NCBI GenBank assembly: GCA_013398015.1
Contig: VZRR01008215.1
Span: 91,980-155,979 of the forward strand
Length of the DNA stretch: 64,000 bases
Direction: 5' to 3'
Source: Oreocharis arfaki
Taxonomy: Eukaryota; Chordata; Aves; Passeriformes; Paramythiidae
The notes under the pieces were generated by a model, which was not told where the DNA came from, did not search any database, and worked only from the letters and a program-made list of their open reading frames with translations. This document shows, piece after piece, positions 10,986-23,250 of this stretch (positions within the stretch are counted from its first letter, which is position 1; every line of letters begins with the position of its first letter). The position numbers were made by a program, and so were the translations under genes.

Positions 10986-13900
10986 CTGCAAGAGAAGAAC
11001 AGAACTCTGGTAAGTTCAGAGCTCAGAGAGACACACACATTCTTTGTAAGGACTACAGACGTTTTCCCTTTTTAGACAGGATTCCAGCTACAGGATGTTC
11101 TGGCACTCACACAATATCAATACTTCCGTGAAGTTTCTGAAATAGAATGTCTTAACCTACTCAAATGAGGAAGAATTGTTTCAAATAAAAGACATGTAAT
11201 AAAAACAGAACGCAAAGCAAGTAAAGAGATTATGTGGCAATTCAATAGTCATTATAATGTAAATGCAACATAAATACAATATAACTTAATAATTATAATT
11301 ATCTAAGTCACATTTAACGCTTTCTCCTCCTCTGAAGCTCTAGATTCCCCACAAATCCCAAAGCAGAGCATCCCTTCAGCAAGGCTTACACATCTACTGC
11401 TGCAGATTTGGAGGGAAAGAAAAGCAAGTCATACACACAGAATAAAAAGCGAACAGCGTGAGGGCAGCTACCTTGTACCTCTCAGTCAACTAGGAAGTGG
11501 AGCAGGGATATATTTGCATAACCCTTGAACAGCAGTGCAAAGGGTAGTTGGACCTTCCCTTTCCTTCTCCCTGTGAACTACTTTGAAGAGGAAGCAAAAG
11601 CCCATGCTCTAAAATGTTATCAGGTTTCCAAGTGATAAATTGGAGGTCAAGGTGAAGAACAACCTGATTTTCACAGCACATCACAGCATAACCCAGCTGC
11701 AGGGCTGCTGTGCTTCAGTCAAACAGAACATCTTAACAAAAAAAAAAAAAAAATCAGTTTTGAATATATTTGGATTGTTCCGTGCTGCAAGTAGAAAAAA
11801 CACTTGAGACTCTCTTAAATAATTAACGTTTTCAAGCATGCCTTTAAGCATAAAAAACGTTTGTAAGGTAGTTAGGGGAACAGTACTGTCATCATTTTAA
11901 TGCATAATTTTAAAGAATGTCGTGCTTCAAACGCTCGTTTGCTGGGGAATTGCTAAGACATCAAGTATTTCAGAACTTCTGTAGGGCAAGGATTGTTTAT
12001 GACCCAGAACGTCTTCATTCTCTCTAGAGCCAGAAGGTTTTGTTGGTTTTGCTGCTGCAGAGTAATTTGATGCTCTGGAATGGCTCAAAGAGTCATCAGA
12101 ATGCACCAAATTTATTCCTGGATCAAAACAGGAATTTTAACACAAGTTAATGGGAATTCACAGGATTAGAGCAGGAATGAAACTGAATGAAATCGTTCAA
12201 GTGCCTTTATGTGACAGGACAGGTTTTAGTCAACTTCTTGAGTTTAATTTTCTAATGGCTGACAATAAATAAATAAATAAAGATAAGCACCCATTAAAAC
12301 ATTTGTACAGAAGCCAGGCACTGTGCAGATTGATCAAGCTACCAAAAAAAAAAAAAAAATCTATTTTTCACACATGCAAGTGCTACAGCCTTGAAAGTGC
12401 CTGAATCCTCAGAGGCTGGAGCTACTGGGAATGATAGGCACTGAGAAAATTTGATTTGTTTATTTGTTTCACTGGTGCTTCCACAATTTCTGCCACTTGT
12501 TTTTCTCCACAATGCTATCTGGAGCGCAAGACAACACTTTTTTTCCCACCTTTACAACACCCAGGCCATAACTTACCTTAGAATTAAAAAGTTTATCCAA
12601 TTTCAGCTTGCCTCAGCACACGAACCAATGCAGTTTAGGAGCATCCTGAGCACAATTAAATTTTACTGCAAAGCAGAACTGGAGGGGCTTCTCGAAACCT
12701 CAGAGCACTTCACACAGAAATGATACCTACCACAGTATTCTGTAACATTTCTACTCCTAAGCCTTCACGGAGAAAAACAGCAACTTCCCCGAAATCCCAA
12801 CACAACTCGGGCCACGTCTAGACTGGAAAGGTTCACCACCATAACTGTGTAAACACCACACTGAAAAATCCAAACTCTCGGCCAGCTCCAATCTGTTCAC
12901 ACAGCCCCCCGACAAACAGAAGCGCTGGGGTGAGCGCCGGCCCCGCAGTGCAGGCACGGTGGCTGGGCTACCAACAAAACCAGAGCGCTCTTTCTCCTGG
13001 CCCCTGCTGCATCAGCACCACGGCCTCTGCCAGCACGGCGACAGAGGCACAGCACCCACCACGGAACCGCTCTGCCCAGGGACGGAACCGCAGACCCTTC
13101 CTCAGCAAGAAACCCGCATGGCCTAAGGCACTGGAGTACCCAGAGGTGCAAAAACCACTTCTGCTCCCCGCCTCTGCTCTCAAGGACACTTGACAAGGCA
13201 GAATTTTTGCAGCAGAAGACCTGGGGAGGGGTTGTGTGCAAATGTGTGTATTTTGCATTCGCCCTGGACCGCGTGTGGAAAGAACTCGCTGTGTGAACAG
13301 ACACCCATTTTTGCAGTGAATTCCAAACACACTTGAGGATGAGCTTGTTCACAATCCAGTAGTAAGTGCCAAAATCAGCTTCAGGTCTCACGAGAATCCT
13401 GTCTTCTATTACAGAGAGTTGGGGCTGGTGACAAATTGCTTTGCATGAGATGTCCTCCTGACTCGGAAGAAGCCGCCTCTGATGTCGGCCAGATTATTTT
13501 TCGCTAACACAGAGACTCTCTGTATTCAATCTCTCTCAGTTCCCTTGAAAGTGCCTGTAAATTCCTGATTATAATGAACACGGGACCCAGAGCTCCAACT
13601 ATGCCACATTCTTCTGCGAGTGCCCAGGAAGGGAAGGGCCAAGTGCGTCAGCAGTATTTCGACTCGCACCAGTTCACAGCGCACTCGAGGGGATCACTTT
13701 GTGAGGATGAGCTGCTGGAATGCAGCATGTTCCTACCAACAGCTCCAGCCTGGGCCCAGAGGATGCCACTCAGAGCAGTGATTTCCCCAGTTCACCATTC
13801 AAGCGACTTCTCTAGAACTCTCGTGTGTTGTTTGAGCAGCACAAAGCAGCCTCAGTCGTGAGGCATCTGCACCAGAATTTCCTCCGCTAATCACTGCTGA

Positions 13901-16900
13901 GATCCGTGGTGAAATGGAAGTTATCAGCTCCTTAACACTTGTTCCACGATGCAGCAATACAGCAGCACGAGTGTGGAAGGATAAACAGGTACCATGACAA
14001 TATTACTTTTCTACCCTCTGTTTTCAGAGATGTCAACAACAGAGCGCTGGTGGTTTTATTGTCTGAAGTCTCTTGCTGCAACCACACTGGCACATTGCCT
14101 TTATAAATGAGTGCTTCAAAGGGAGTTCGTGTTTTGGTTTGGCTTTTTCCTCTTTTTATGCGACCAAAGGCAAGGCTTTAGAAGGAAATATTTCCATTTA
14201 TTCCATGGTCCTTAGGCTCTGAGACTTTGCTGTACCCCAGGGTAGATATTGTTCACAGACAGCACTTAAATACCTTAGACAGTACTTTTATACTAAAGAG
14301 CTCAAGGAAGAATGCTTTTGGTTTGCTGCTTTAAAAACATGTTTTGAAAGAAAAATGTTGCAATGCAATGGGCCCAGCAAATAGCCCAAAAACAAGCTCT
14401 TCTTGAAGGCCAAGCACATCTCAAGAAATACATTCGCAAGAAAACTCCAAAACTTCCTTACAGAGTCTTACTGCTCCCTATTGGAAATAGTTTTTCAGGA
14501 AATAGTCCTGGGTTTCAGCACCTCTTTGCATTTTGATTTTTCCTCTGTCTGTGCATTAGCATCAGAGCTAGGGGCTCCAGAGGAACAGAGCAATTATTAT
14601 TTACATCAAAACTACGTCCTGTCTCATGCTTTGTCCTCATCAATACGCAGGAGTAGATGCCCGAGAGAACAGTGCTCTTCATTTTCAGAGAGGTCATCTA
14701 TGAAACAGCTTAATGGTAAAATCCCCATCTCCTTCTAGAAGTAACCATCCATCTTTGCCTTGCAGCATTAGGATCCATCTGAAATATGTTTTTGGAGAAA
14801 CAAGCAACTGTGCAGACCTTCAGCCTAACGCTGGGAAGGCGTTCTGGCCCAAACACCACCCAGCTGCTGTGAATGGTGCACAACACCCACAGCCCTCTGG
14901 AGGGGAGCTACCAAACCCTGCCGGGGCAAAACTGCTGCTGCACGGGTGAAGCAAGAGCTGTGAGGCTGTGCTGCTTTCAGACACACACCAGAGTCAATCA
15001 TGGCTCAGGATTAAGAACATTTCCTCTCCAAGTCTGGTTTACCAGCACACTGCGAGGGAGCTCAGAGCACTCGGCACACTCTGAGAGATGCAAGGTTTAT
15101 TGATTAATAATTACTCTGCAGGAGAAGTAACAGCCCAGTTTAGAAATGATTTTCCTGTTTATTTTTGTTCTCTTACATAAAGTCCCACACATCAGGCTTC
15201 ACCAAAAAGGCACCTCTCTGCTGCAGCATCTTTGTTTACACATCGGTTTGCCCAAAGAGCAGCAACTGCAGGTTACTCTTCCCAAGAGACCTGAAGGAAA
15301 AACAACCCCACTGAAGGACTTCAAGAACTCGTGGCACCTCTGACAGGGTCCCTGAGCACTGCCACAGCCTAAAAGGGACTAAGACACGGCACAGCCCTCA
15401 CAGTCTATGTCCTACCATCTCTGGGCATCACATTGTTGCCATTATGTAGCACCAGAAAGAGACAAAAAAAATCAAGTCACTTGTAGAAGAAAACCGTCCT
15501 ATTTCTGTAGTTTATGGAGCATTACGACAAGCTTGAAAATAGCTTAGCAACGCAGAAATTGCTTTGCATACAAGTGATAACATCTCCCAGGTGAGCATGA
15601 AATGATACATTAACATCGTAGGGGAGGAGGAGAGGCAGGCATCGGATGAAATAAAGCATCCTACGCAGGAAAGCAAATCAAAGACAGGAAATACAAATCC
15701 AACAGAGTTTCTGGCTTGTCTCGATAAGAAATTTAGCATTTACATTTTTTTTATTGCCACGGGGAGGTGGCACACAATGCTATCTCCAAAACAGCAGGAA
15801 GAGATGATATCATCCTATTTTACAATTTTTTTCCTAGACTGTTAACAATCAGAAATTAGCCAGTACAGAAGGAACCTAATTAGAAGGCTACCAGCAAGGA
15901 GTGAGGTCACGTCCCCAAAGCAGGGGAAACCACGCTCTCTCAGGCCTCTGCCAGGAGTGGGGCATGCTGCTCCCAGGACAGGGTTGGGGGTACACTGCTG
16001 AGGAATACCCCACGCCTGTGGCACTGAGGCACTGCTCCCGTGCAGCTCTTCACCTGCTTTGCCCCTTGGACAACAGGGACAAGCAACAGGGCCAGTTTAG
16101 GCTCTCGGGGTGCCCCTATGCATCACCCACAACTTGCCCCTACAGCACTTAGTCCTCGAGGCATGTTATTCCAGGGGAGCGGTTGAGCACCTCACACAAC
16201 ACATTCCCACCTCATTTTTCCTGAAATTACAATCAATTGTTAACTCTCCAGTACTACACTGAAAGCCCACAGGCACTGAGACCCAAGCCTAGCTAAGCAT
16301 AAAAGAAAAGTTGTATGGGAGCAAGTTTGCTGTTGTCCACTTTGCCTCACCCAGGGGCAGCACATTTACGTAGCCACTGGCCAGCCAAAGCTCATATCCC
16401 AATCATTATTTAAAATACTGCATACCACGTTCTTAAGAGGAAGAAACTCAATTTACAAGAACACGTATTTAAGTAACATTACTTGCTCTTTCAAAGCCAT
16501 GCCCCACACATTCTTCCGTGCTGCTTAAAACCATGATTTGTTTATCTCAATTTTCCTTATTTTGCTTCTATTATGCCTGAACAAACCCACTCCCTTTCAA
16601 GAGTCTAAAAAAAGGCTTTGGGCTACATAAACTCAAACTGACAGAATCCAGCTTGGGATCTGTGTGATGCCCATTATTGTGATCTAATGGCTGTGTGCAC
16701 AATTCAGGAGAAAGGAGATGCACTCCCCATCTGCAATAATTTCTGTTTAAGACTCTGCAGACAGAAAAGCCACGGAAGGATTCCTAAATCAGCACTGTTC
16801 AGTCATGACGATTAAGGGTGAAAGAACTGTTCAAACGACCGTAATAATGCATTAAGGTTAGATCATGCAAAGATTTTATCCTATTTATCCTCTCCAGCCT

Positions 16901-17939
16901 TAACTCTATTTAATGACCCTCAAATCCCAGCAAGAACAGGTTTTTCGCGCAGGTGCAGAGAAGTGACGAGAGCCTGGCATACAATGGAGGGTGAACACAG
17001 CTGAAAGTGCTCTCAATGCTCTCTCAAATCCCATCTTCCAGCTAAAATAGGGAAGGATACCATGCCAGTAACAAGGTTTTTAAACAGTTCTTAGTCAGTT
17101 CTTAGCCACTATCCAGCCAACTAAAAGACACAGTCCAACAGAGTCCAAACAACATCTTGAGTTTTACTTCAACATTGCATTCCTAGTGCCTGAAAAGAAA
17201 TTATGAACAGCACATGGCTCTGTTTTGCCTTCCACTGGAGTTTATAGCAATAATGAGGTTAACCTCCTCATCCTATGCCAGCATCTGCATTTTACAGAGG
17301 GGGTGGAAAGATACAGATATATGAAGGTATAGAACCAAAAGAGTGAGATGTTGCAGATAAGGAAATGAGGTCAAAGTAATTGTTCTTCAGGCCTTAAGGC
17401 AAATCAGGGCCCTATTTTTGGCTTCACAAAATCCTCCAGTACTGAAGAGTAAAAGGTTACCCTGCTTTCCTGCCATGGTATTATTGCCAGTGTGTTGCCC
17501 ACCCTGATCTCCAGATAAGACTTGTTTTCATCCCAAAAACCATGCTTGGTGGTACAGCACAGCATGTCCCCTTCTATTTACTGCAGGATCTTCCATTAGT
17601 CTAAGTCTCTTAAGATTCTTCCGTGGAATCGGGGAGGGAAAGATCTTTTCAACTAGCAGATTTACAAGCTTTTTTTATTAGCACTGTTAGAAAACTGTGT
17701 TACTGAAACCTTTAATTATTAAAACATGCAGAATTGACATATATGTGGTGCTTTAGAGGGGAAAAAAAGAGTGCAAGTAGTTTGAGGTATGTAAGAACAA
17801 AGTACATGACAACCCTTCAGTTAAAAGAAGGTGTGGAGAAGGAAACGACGAATATAAAGACTGCCAGAGGAATCTTCTGGCAAACTGCAAGACAGATGAG
17901 GTGCACACTGTGAATTCAAGTTAGGATCACAACTCCAAG

Positions 17940-18414
17940 TGATGCCTTAAGTTTTAACTTTCATAACTTAAAATCCTGTACTGTCTAGAGTGTAACTCTG
18001 AAGTTTCTTGTAGTCTGTTAGCTGCTGCTAAGGCAGGAATTTGTTTGAAGGGCCTTCAAATGTACACCCTGGGGAGCCAGAAGCTACTGCCAAGATAGAC
18101 CCCAAGATGGACCCCAGGTCACAAGTTCTTCACACTTTTTTAAGTTTGGTCCATTTGCATATCAAGTTTAATTCTCCAATTAAAGCTTCAGTTAATGATG
18201 TAATTTTCCCCAAGTTCACCCCCCCTTCCCAAAACGTTGGTTTACATTTTGGGCCTAGGACAGGCTGGGTGTCCTTGGAGGGCAGGCCTGGAGAGGGTTT
18301 GTTATGTCTATCTGGCCTAAGAGAAGCAGCAACTAACAGACTACAAGAAACTTCAGAGTTATACTCTAGACAGTACAGGATTTTAAATTACAAAAGTTAA
18401 AACTTAAGGCATCA
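17940..18414. mobile_element. 475-bp TG...CA element with 91-bp inverted arms
   Basis: The left arm at 17939-18029 and the right arm at 18325-18415 are reverse complements, with five mismatches in 91 positions by eye. The arms begin GTGATGCCTTAAGTTTTAAC. If the element is taken as TG...CA (17940-18414), the flanks carry a perfect 4-bp direct repeat, CAAG (17936-17939 and 18415-18418), as expected for a target-site duplication. TG...CA ends with a 4-bp duplication suggest a solo LTR of a class I endogenous retrovirus, but arms this long are unusual for an LTR. A non-autonomous fold-back element is the alternative. No protein is encoded with confidence. Confidence 0.65.
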
Positions 18415-18439
18415 CAAGCAGTAAGGGCAGCATGAATGA

Positions 18440-19395
18440 AAATGTGCTCCTTCCACTGTGATGTGAGACTCCCTCTGACCTCCATGATGCCCAACTCTCT
18501 TCCTCCTCTGTGATGCAAGATGACCTCCATCTCCTGTGGTGCCAGACTTTCTCTTACCTCTATGACACCAGTCTCCCTCTTACCTTTATGATGAGACTCC
18601 TTCCTTCGTTAGTGAAGACTTCCTGCCTGTTTTCTATGACGTCAGATTATTTCTTTCCCCTGTGATATCACTCTCTCTTATCTCTATGACAATTCCTCCC
18701 TTTCTCAGTGATACCAGACTCCCTCCTTCCCATAAGAAACCACATTTCCTCTTATCTCTATGATGCCCAGCTCCCTCACAGCTCTGTGATGCCACTCCTC
18801 CCTGCTTTCCTCAATGATGCCACTCTCTTCTTCCTTCACAACGCCAGACTCGCTTTTACCTCTGCCTCTATGCCGTGAGATGACCTCCATCACCTATGCT
18901 GTGAAACTCTCTCCTTCCTCTGTGATGTCAGATTCCCTCTCACCTCTATGATGACAGACTCCTTCCTTCCTTCCCTTCTTCCTCTTTGATGAGACTCTCC
19001 TTCCTTCACAATCCCTCTTACCTCCATGATAAGACTCCTTCCTCCCTCTACTACTGCAGATTTCCTGCTCTTTTGATGATGCCAGACTCGCTTTTTCATG
19101 TGTGATGCCACACTCCCTCTTACCTCTGGGATGCCCAAATCCATCGTACCTCTGTGATGCCAGACTCTTCTTTCTTCATGGTGCCAGACTTGCTCTCCCC
19201 TGTGTGTGAGACTCTCCTTCCTCAATGTGAGATGACCCCAATCCTCTGTGATGTCTAACTTATCCACATTTCCTCCTTTTTCTATGATGCCGCAATTCCT
19301 CTTTCCTTGATGATGTCTGGCTCCCTCTTACCTCTATGATGAGACTCCTTACCTCATCTACTATTTCAGATTTCCTTCTTTTTCTAATACACAGA
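18440..19395. repeat. Degenerate minisatellite, units of roughly 25-40 bp
   Basis: About 950 bases of pyrimidine-rich plus strand consist of variants of the phrases CTCCCTCTTACCTCTATGAT and GATGCCAGACTC. Units vary in length and are heavily diverged, so this is an old or unequal array. Because the unit rarely contains stops in one frame, it makes long false reading frames on the minus strand (18705-19267). On the minus strand the phrase reads AGAGGTAAGAGGGAG, a splice-donor-like word. Confidence 0.85.
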
Positions 19396-19400
19396 CTCTC

Positions 19401-19495
19401 TGGCCACAAAACCTGAATAATCCAAGTATAATGCAAGAAATGTGCAAAATTATATCTAAAATAATCTATTCATTTTCCCTACAGCTGTAAGTGTA
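19401..19495 (+). repeat. Copy A of a diverged local repeat
   Basis: This segment shares an ordered match with 20886-20985, including TGGCCACA, TGAATA, TAATGCAAGAAATGTGCA and GCTGTAAG/GCTATAAG. I estimate about 70 percent identity by eye. It begins right after the minisatellite. It may be a local duplication or two copies of one old dispersed repeat. Confidence 0.5.
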
Positions 19496-20885
19496 AAAGG
19501 AAAAAAGAATATTAATTGTGACTATGGAAATAGGAAGAGATCAAAACTTGTTATCTCTCTACAAAGACTTCATTCCCAACGAGGAAAGGAATTTTGAATG
19601 ATGCCAGAGGAGGGGAACAGATGGTAGTCATCATTTTCTGTCAAATAACTGCGACACCAAAAGGATGTGCCAGAGTAAACACGTAACAAGAACAATTCTT
19701 ACCACTTTATCTCTCTCTTAACAACAAATATTTAAGTTCCATTTTGGATCCATGGCCTTCATCTAAAAAAGTGCACTACCTGTACCCACCAGATTAGAGC
19801 AATTAACACTCTGGATGAAGCACCCAAGAAGTCCTTCAACAGAGCTTGGTTTTGATTCATCAGGTTTTGATTCATCATACATGGTGTTTTACCTGAGAGG
19901 AAGGTTTGTCTTCTGTCAGACAGCAAAGCACACCCAGGCTGCAGATACAGAACAAACAGGGAGAGCAAGAGTTACATGTCTTCACTAGAGAATTCACAAG
20001 ATGAACAAAATTCGACTGCTGGGTGCAACAAATGTGAGGAGAATTGCTTGAGACAGAGAGAGAACAACAAAACCCAGAAGTTTTCTGAGCCCTTTCTTGT
20101 CCCATGGATTACACCTAATAATCTCCCACAGAGATGATTAAAAAAACAAGTTGGAGGAATGTTGGATAACAGCTCACTTTTCAGAGAAGAAACCTAGCAA
20201 ACAGCTCCTGCTCTTTAATCCAGCAGGATCCCTTCATAAACATGATCACGGGTAATTTTCTTCGTTGTGGCAAATACACCATCGAAAAGAGCAACTAACA
20301 AAGCATGGCCACCACAATTCCCACAAAAATATTCCCAGCCCTGCCAATCAGAAAACATTTAATCAATAACAATGCACTTAAATACATATGAAAACTGAGA
20401 ATGCTGCTTTAAAAAACCCAACCATAAACCCCAGGGTATATTCAAATCCCTGTCAGCCATCCTGCTACACCTAGCATGACCAAGACATTAAAGCAAATGC
20501 CACTTTAGAAGATGTTTTGTGTTTTACTCTTTGTATAAATACCCATTTACACACACAATGATGCTTTTAATTAAAAATAATGTGTTCAGAGGAAGAATCC
20601 AGGACTTTTTCAGCAGCAGTATTCAGAAGGGAAAAGAGTATTTTCGACATTAATTACAAGTAGACCAAAGCTCTTCAGAGAGAAGCAAGATGCTCTACTT
20701 TCCAAGTGACTTTTCTTCAGGGACTTACACAGTAATTAGAGATCTCTTTGCCACATTTGGAACTTGCACTTTAAAGAAGACTGCCCTGGTTCTGGGAGGG
20801 TCCATGGCATGAAGAAAATACTCCTGCAGGCTCAACGAAGCAGCGCACACTCCACCACAAAGGTAAAGCTTTACCTCTGCTCATG

Positions 20886-20985
20886 TGGCCACAGAATTTG
20901 AATACTCCAACTTGCAATAATGCAAGAAATGTGCACAGGAATACGTAAGATGATCAATTTGCTTTGCCTAGAGCTATAAGCTGTA
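20886..20985 (+). repeat. Copy B of a diverged local repeat
   Basis: Partner of 19401-19495, in the same orientation and about 1.5 kb away. The longest shared word is TAATGCAAGAAATGTGCA. No family name can be given from sequence alone. Confidence 0.5.
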
Positions 20986-22863
20986 CTTCACCTACCACCC
21001 CCAGCCCTGCTTTGCTACTCCTCCACTGACAAATTATTTGACAAACTATTACTGAAGCAACAAGAATTTCTGGGATTATCACCATTCCAGAATCATTACC
21101 CCAAACCTTTTCATTTACCTGTTGTAATTACTCAGAACAAATTGCTCCTTCCACTGAGGAGCCTGAGCTTGTTTCACAGTGCTTACAAGATTAAAACATT
21201 ACCATTTTATGCCTAAAAATACTAGGTAGGTCTGAAAGCTTTGCTGAAACCCTGGATAAACAAACAGGCTGAAAAGAATGGTATTGCCCTACAGGATCAC
21301 CAAATACTTAAAGTACAGTAAATCAACAGGGGGCAAAAAAGCATTTTAAAACACCCAGTAATCCAAAACCTATTTTGGGCAATTCATACAGACAAATTGC
21401 ATGTGGATTCTGGCTGCACTAGTTATTACCAACCAACTGTGCTCTATTTCAAATTATTTACTTCAACACTATGATCACATGAAATAAAATAACAAACTCT
21501 GGAAGAAATAACAAGCCAGCAGAGTTTAAGCAAATCACACACAAGTTCTTATATGAATTCAGACTGGAAAAGATGTAGAACAAAGAGCCATGAATTTGAC
21601 ACTGTGCCAGGACCTTCCCCACAAAGACTTCAGCCCTGACAAAGATCTAATCCCTGTCCTTGGACAACTTCAACTGTGGATTGATTTTCAAAGCTGCTTA
21701 ATTGCTTTTGGGGCCTATCTTCCATCGATTTTCAGCAAGCATTAGCAATCTGTGCACTCAAGCCTCAGTTTTAGCTTACTTCAAACAGGAGTAATACCTG
21801 CTTCAGGGGGGAAGCACAGCATCTCCAAAGAGCAGTGCAAATCAAAATATGAACCCTGCTTCTGTGGCTCTCTGAGTAACTTAGAGACATTGGCTTCTAA
21901 GACTGATCCTACCTTGTAGGTTCGCCTAAAATAATTAGGCAAGATCTCTTAGATAAAGCTATGCTAGGAAAAGAAGGGAAGAGAAAGCAGCCTAACTCAA
22001 TAGAGTTGGAAAATTAAGCAATGCGTTTGATAATGGTATGTCTTGACTGCTGGGCAGTCGAAATCCCAACTGGATTCTGACAAACTAAACCCAGCTTGAG
22101 CAGAGAGCACATAATTCGCCTAGTCTTTGCAGATTGCTGAGTTATGCAACAAAATATGTGCATTAAAAGTTTTCTTCTCGTGCCTAAAACGCTTGTTCAG
22201 CAAAGGGAATTATGTATAAAGTACTCAATCGAACCATTCTCAGGTTTGGCAAAATTATCCGTAAATAAAGAAAACTTCAATCTCAAATCCCCATTTAGAA
22301 ATGAGTAAATAAACCAAACCGAAACAATTTACATGCCAATAGTTAAAGCCACTTACTCTAACTAAACAGAGAAACCTGGCCACATTCCCAAGGAACGCTA
22401 AATAAAACGCTAAATAAAATTGTTGTTTCCATAAGCACTGGTAAGTCCCGCTTATCAGGGACCTTACCCTGGAAAAGCACCCCTGGCTCCAGCAAGCTGT
22501 TGGGAATGCCACAGTCACTCCCCCACCAGGAATGCAGATCAGGGCCTTCCTGTTCCCGAAATCAACAAAAAGTCCCCAGCCGACCCACTGCGTTATTCAG
22601 ACTCGAACAATTCCCATTGTCAGGAATAGCTGCGGAGCACCGCGCTCTCTTTAAATCCCTGGCATTTACGGGCGGTCGGCGCAGCGCCCGCGGGCTCGGG
22701 CACACGGAATCGCTTGGAAAAGCGGTTTCCTTCCCTGCATGGGAAGCTGAGGCTCCTCTCGCCGCCGGGGCACCGCTCGCATCCCGCCGGGGAACTTCCC
22801 GAGCCGAGCCCGTCCCGCCGCAGCGCGGCCTCCCCATCCCGGGACCGCGCCCGCCGCTCTCAC

Positions 22864-22985
22864 CTGCCGGGCCGGGCCGGGCCGGAGCGGGCACCGAGCT
22901 CCCCGAGCCTTTCCCGAGCCTTCCCGAGCCTCCGGGGCCACCCCCTGGCCGTGCCCTCCGTCCGCAGCCCGCCGGGAGATGTAGT
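22864..22985 (-). other. EPHX1: Probable non-coding exon 1 of EPHX1 (right edge approximate)
   Basis: The left edge is set by the donor CAG|GTGAGAG (the exon ends at 22864 on the minus strand). This would splice to the acceptor at 10986-10988, five bases before the start codon. The right edge is a guess, since no TATA or initiator can be assigned. The call rests on the CpG island, the donor and the exon 2 structure, with no transcript evidence. Confidence 0.5.
22974..22985 (-). promoter_or_regulatory. ZNF143/STAF-like motif
   Basis: The minus strand reads ACTACATCTCCC, close to the ACTACAATTCCC core bound by ZNF143 at many CpG-island promoters. It sits about 110 bases upstream of the proposed exon 1 donor, so it would lie at or near the start site. 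Confidence 0.5.
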
Positions 22986-23250
22986 TCTGCCCGGGGCCGG
23001 GAGCGCCGGGGCGGGGGACAGGGCCTCTGCTGTCGCGCTGGCTTTGTCCCCTCAGCCCCCGCCCAGCCCGCCGAGCGCTGGCTCCCCAAGGGCCGGGCTC
23101 CCGGAGCGTCCCGGGCTGCGAACACTCGCTCCCAGCTGCCCTGCCGGGGTGAGGGCACAGCCGCTGTGTGGGACCACCTGTGAGCTTCCCAAGCGGCTTC
23201 TCAGCCGGGCTCAGCAGCGCTCGCTGCGCGGGAGCAGAGCTCGAGGGAAA

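Larger units (their letters stand above)
10986..22863 (-). other. Inferred EPHX1 intron 1
   Basis: This interval runs from the acceptor before exon 2 to the donor of the probable non-coding exon 1 in the 22.9 kb CpG island. Apart from the inverted-arm element, the minisatellite and the diverged repeat pair listed separately, I see ordinary AT-rich intron with a few A tracts (11739-11753, 12344-12359) and a moderately GC-rich patch at 12.9-13.2 kb. The extent depends on exon 1 being correctly placed. Confidence 0.6.
22600..23250 (-). promoter_or_regulatory. EPHX1: CpG-island promoter, probably EPHX1
   Basis: A sharp GC- and CpG-rich block stands in otherwise AT-rich sequence and contains GGGCC repeats near 22868-22885. 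It lies upstream of EPHX1 exon 2, which needs a non-coding leader exon. On the minus strand a strong donor word, CAG followed by GTGAGAG, occurs at 22866-22857. A ZNF143/STAF-like core, ACTACATCTCCC, occurs on the minus strand at 22985-22974, typical of TATA-less promoters. The transcription start is not determined. Long open frames on both strands here reflect base composition. Confidence 0.7.

Noticed and set aside
12890..13200. GC-rich patch considered as an alternative EPHX1 first exon or promoter
   Set aside because: CpG density is modest and no convincing minus-strand donor with a promoter motif was found. The 22.9 kb island is a better candidate.
18705..19267. Repetitive minus-strand frames with recurring WHH and EVRG words
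   Set aside because: They are translations of the minisatellite unit, not a repeat protein. Unit length varies and frames break, and no start or splice context supports a gene.
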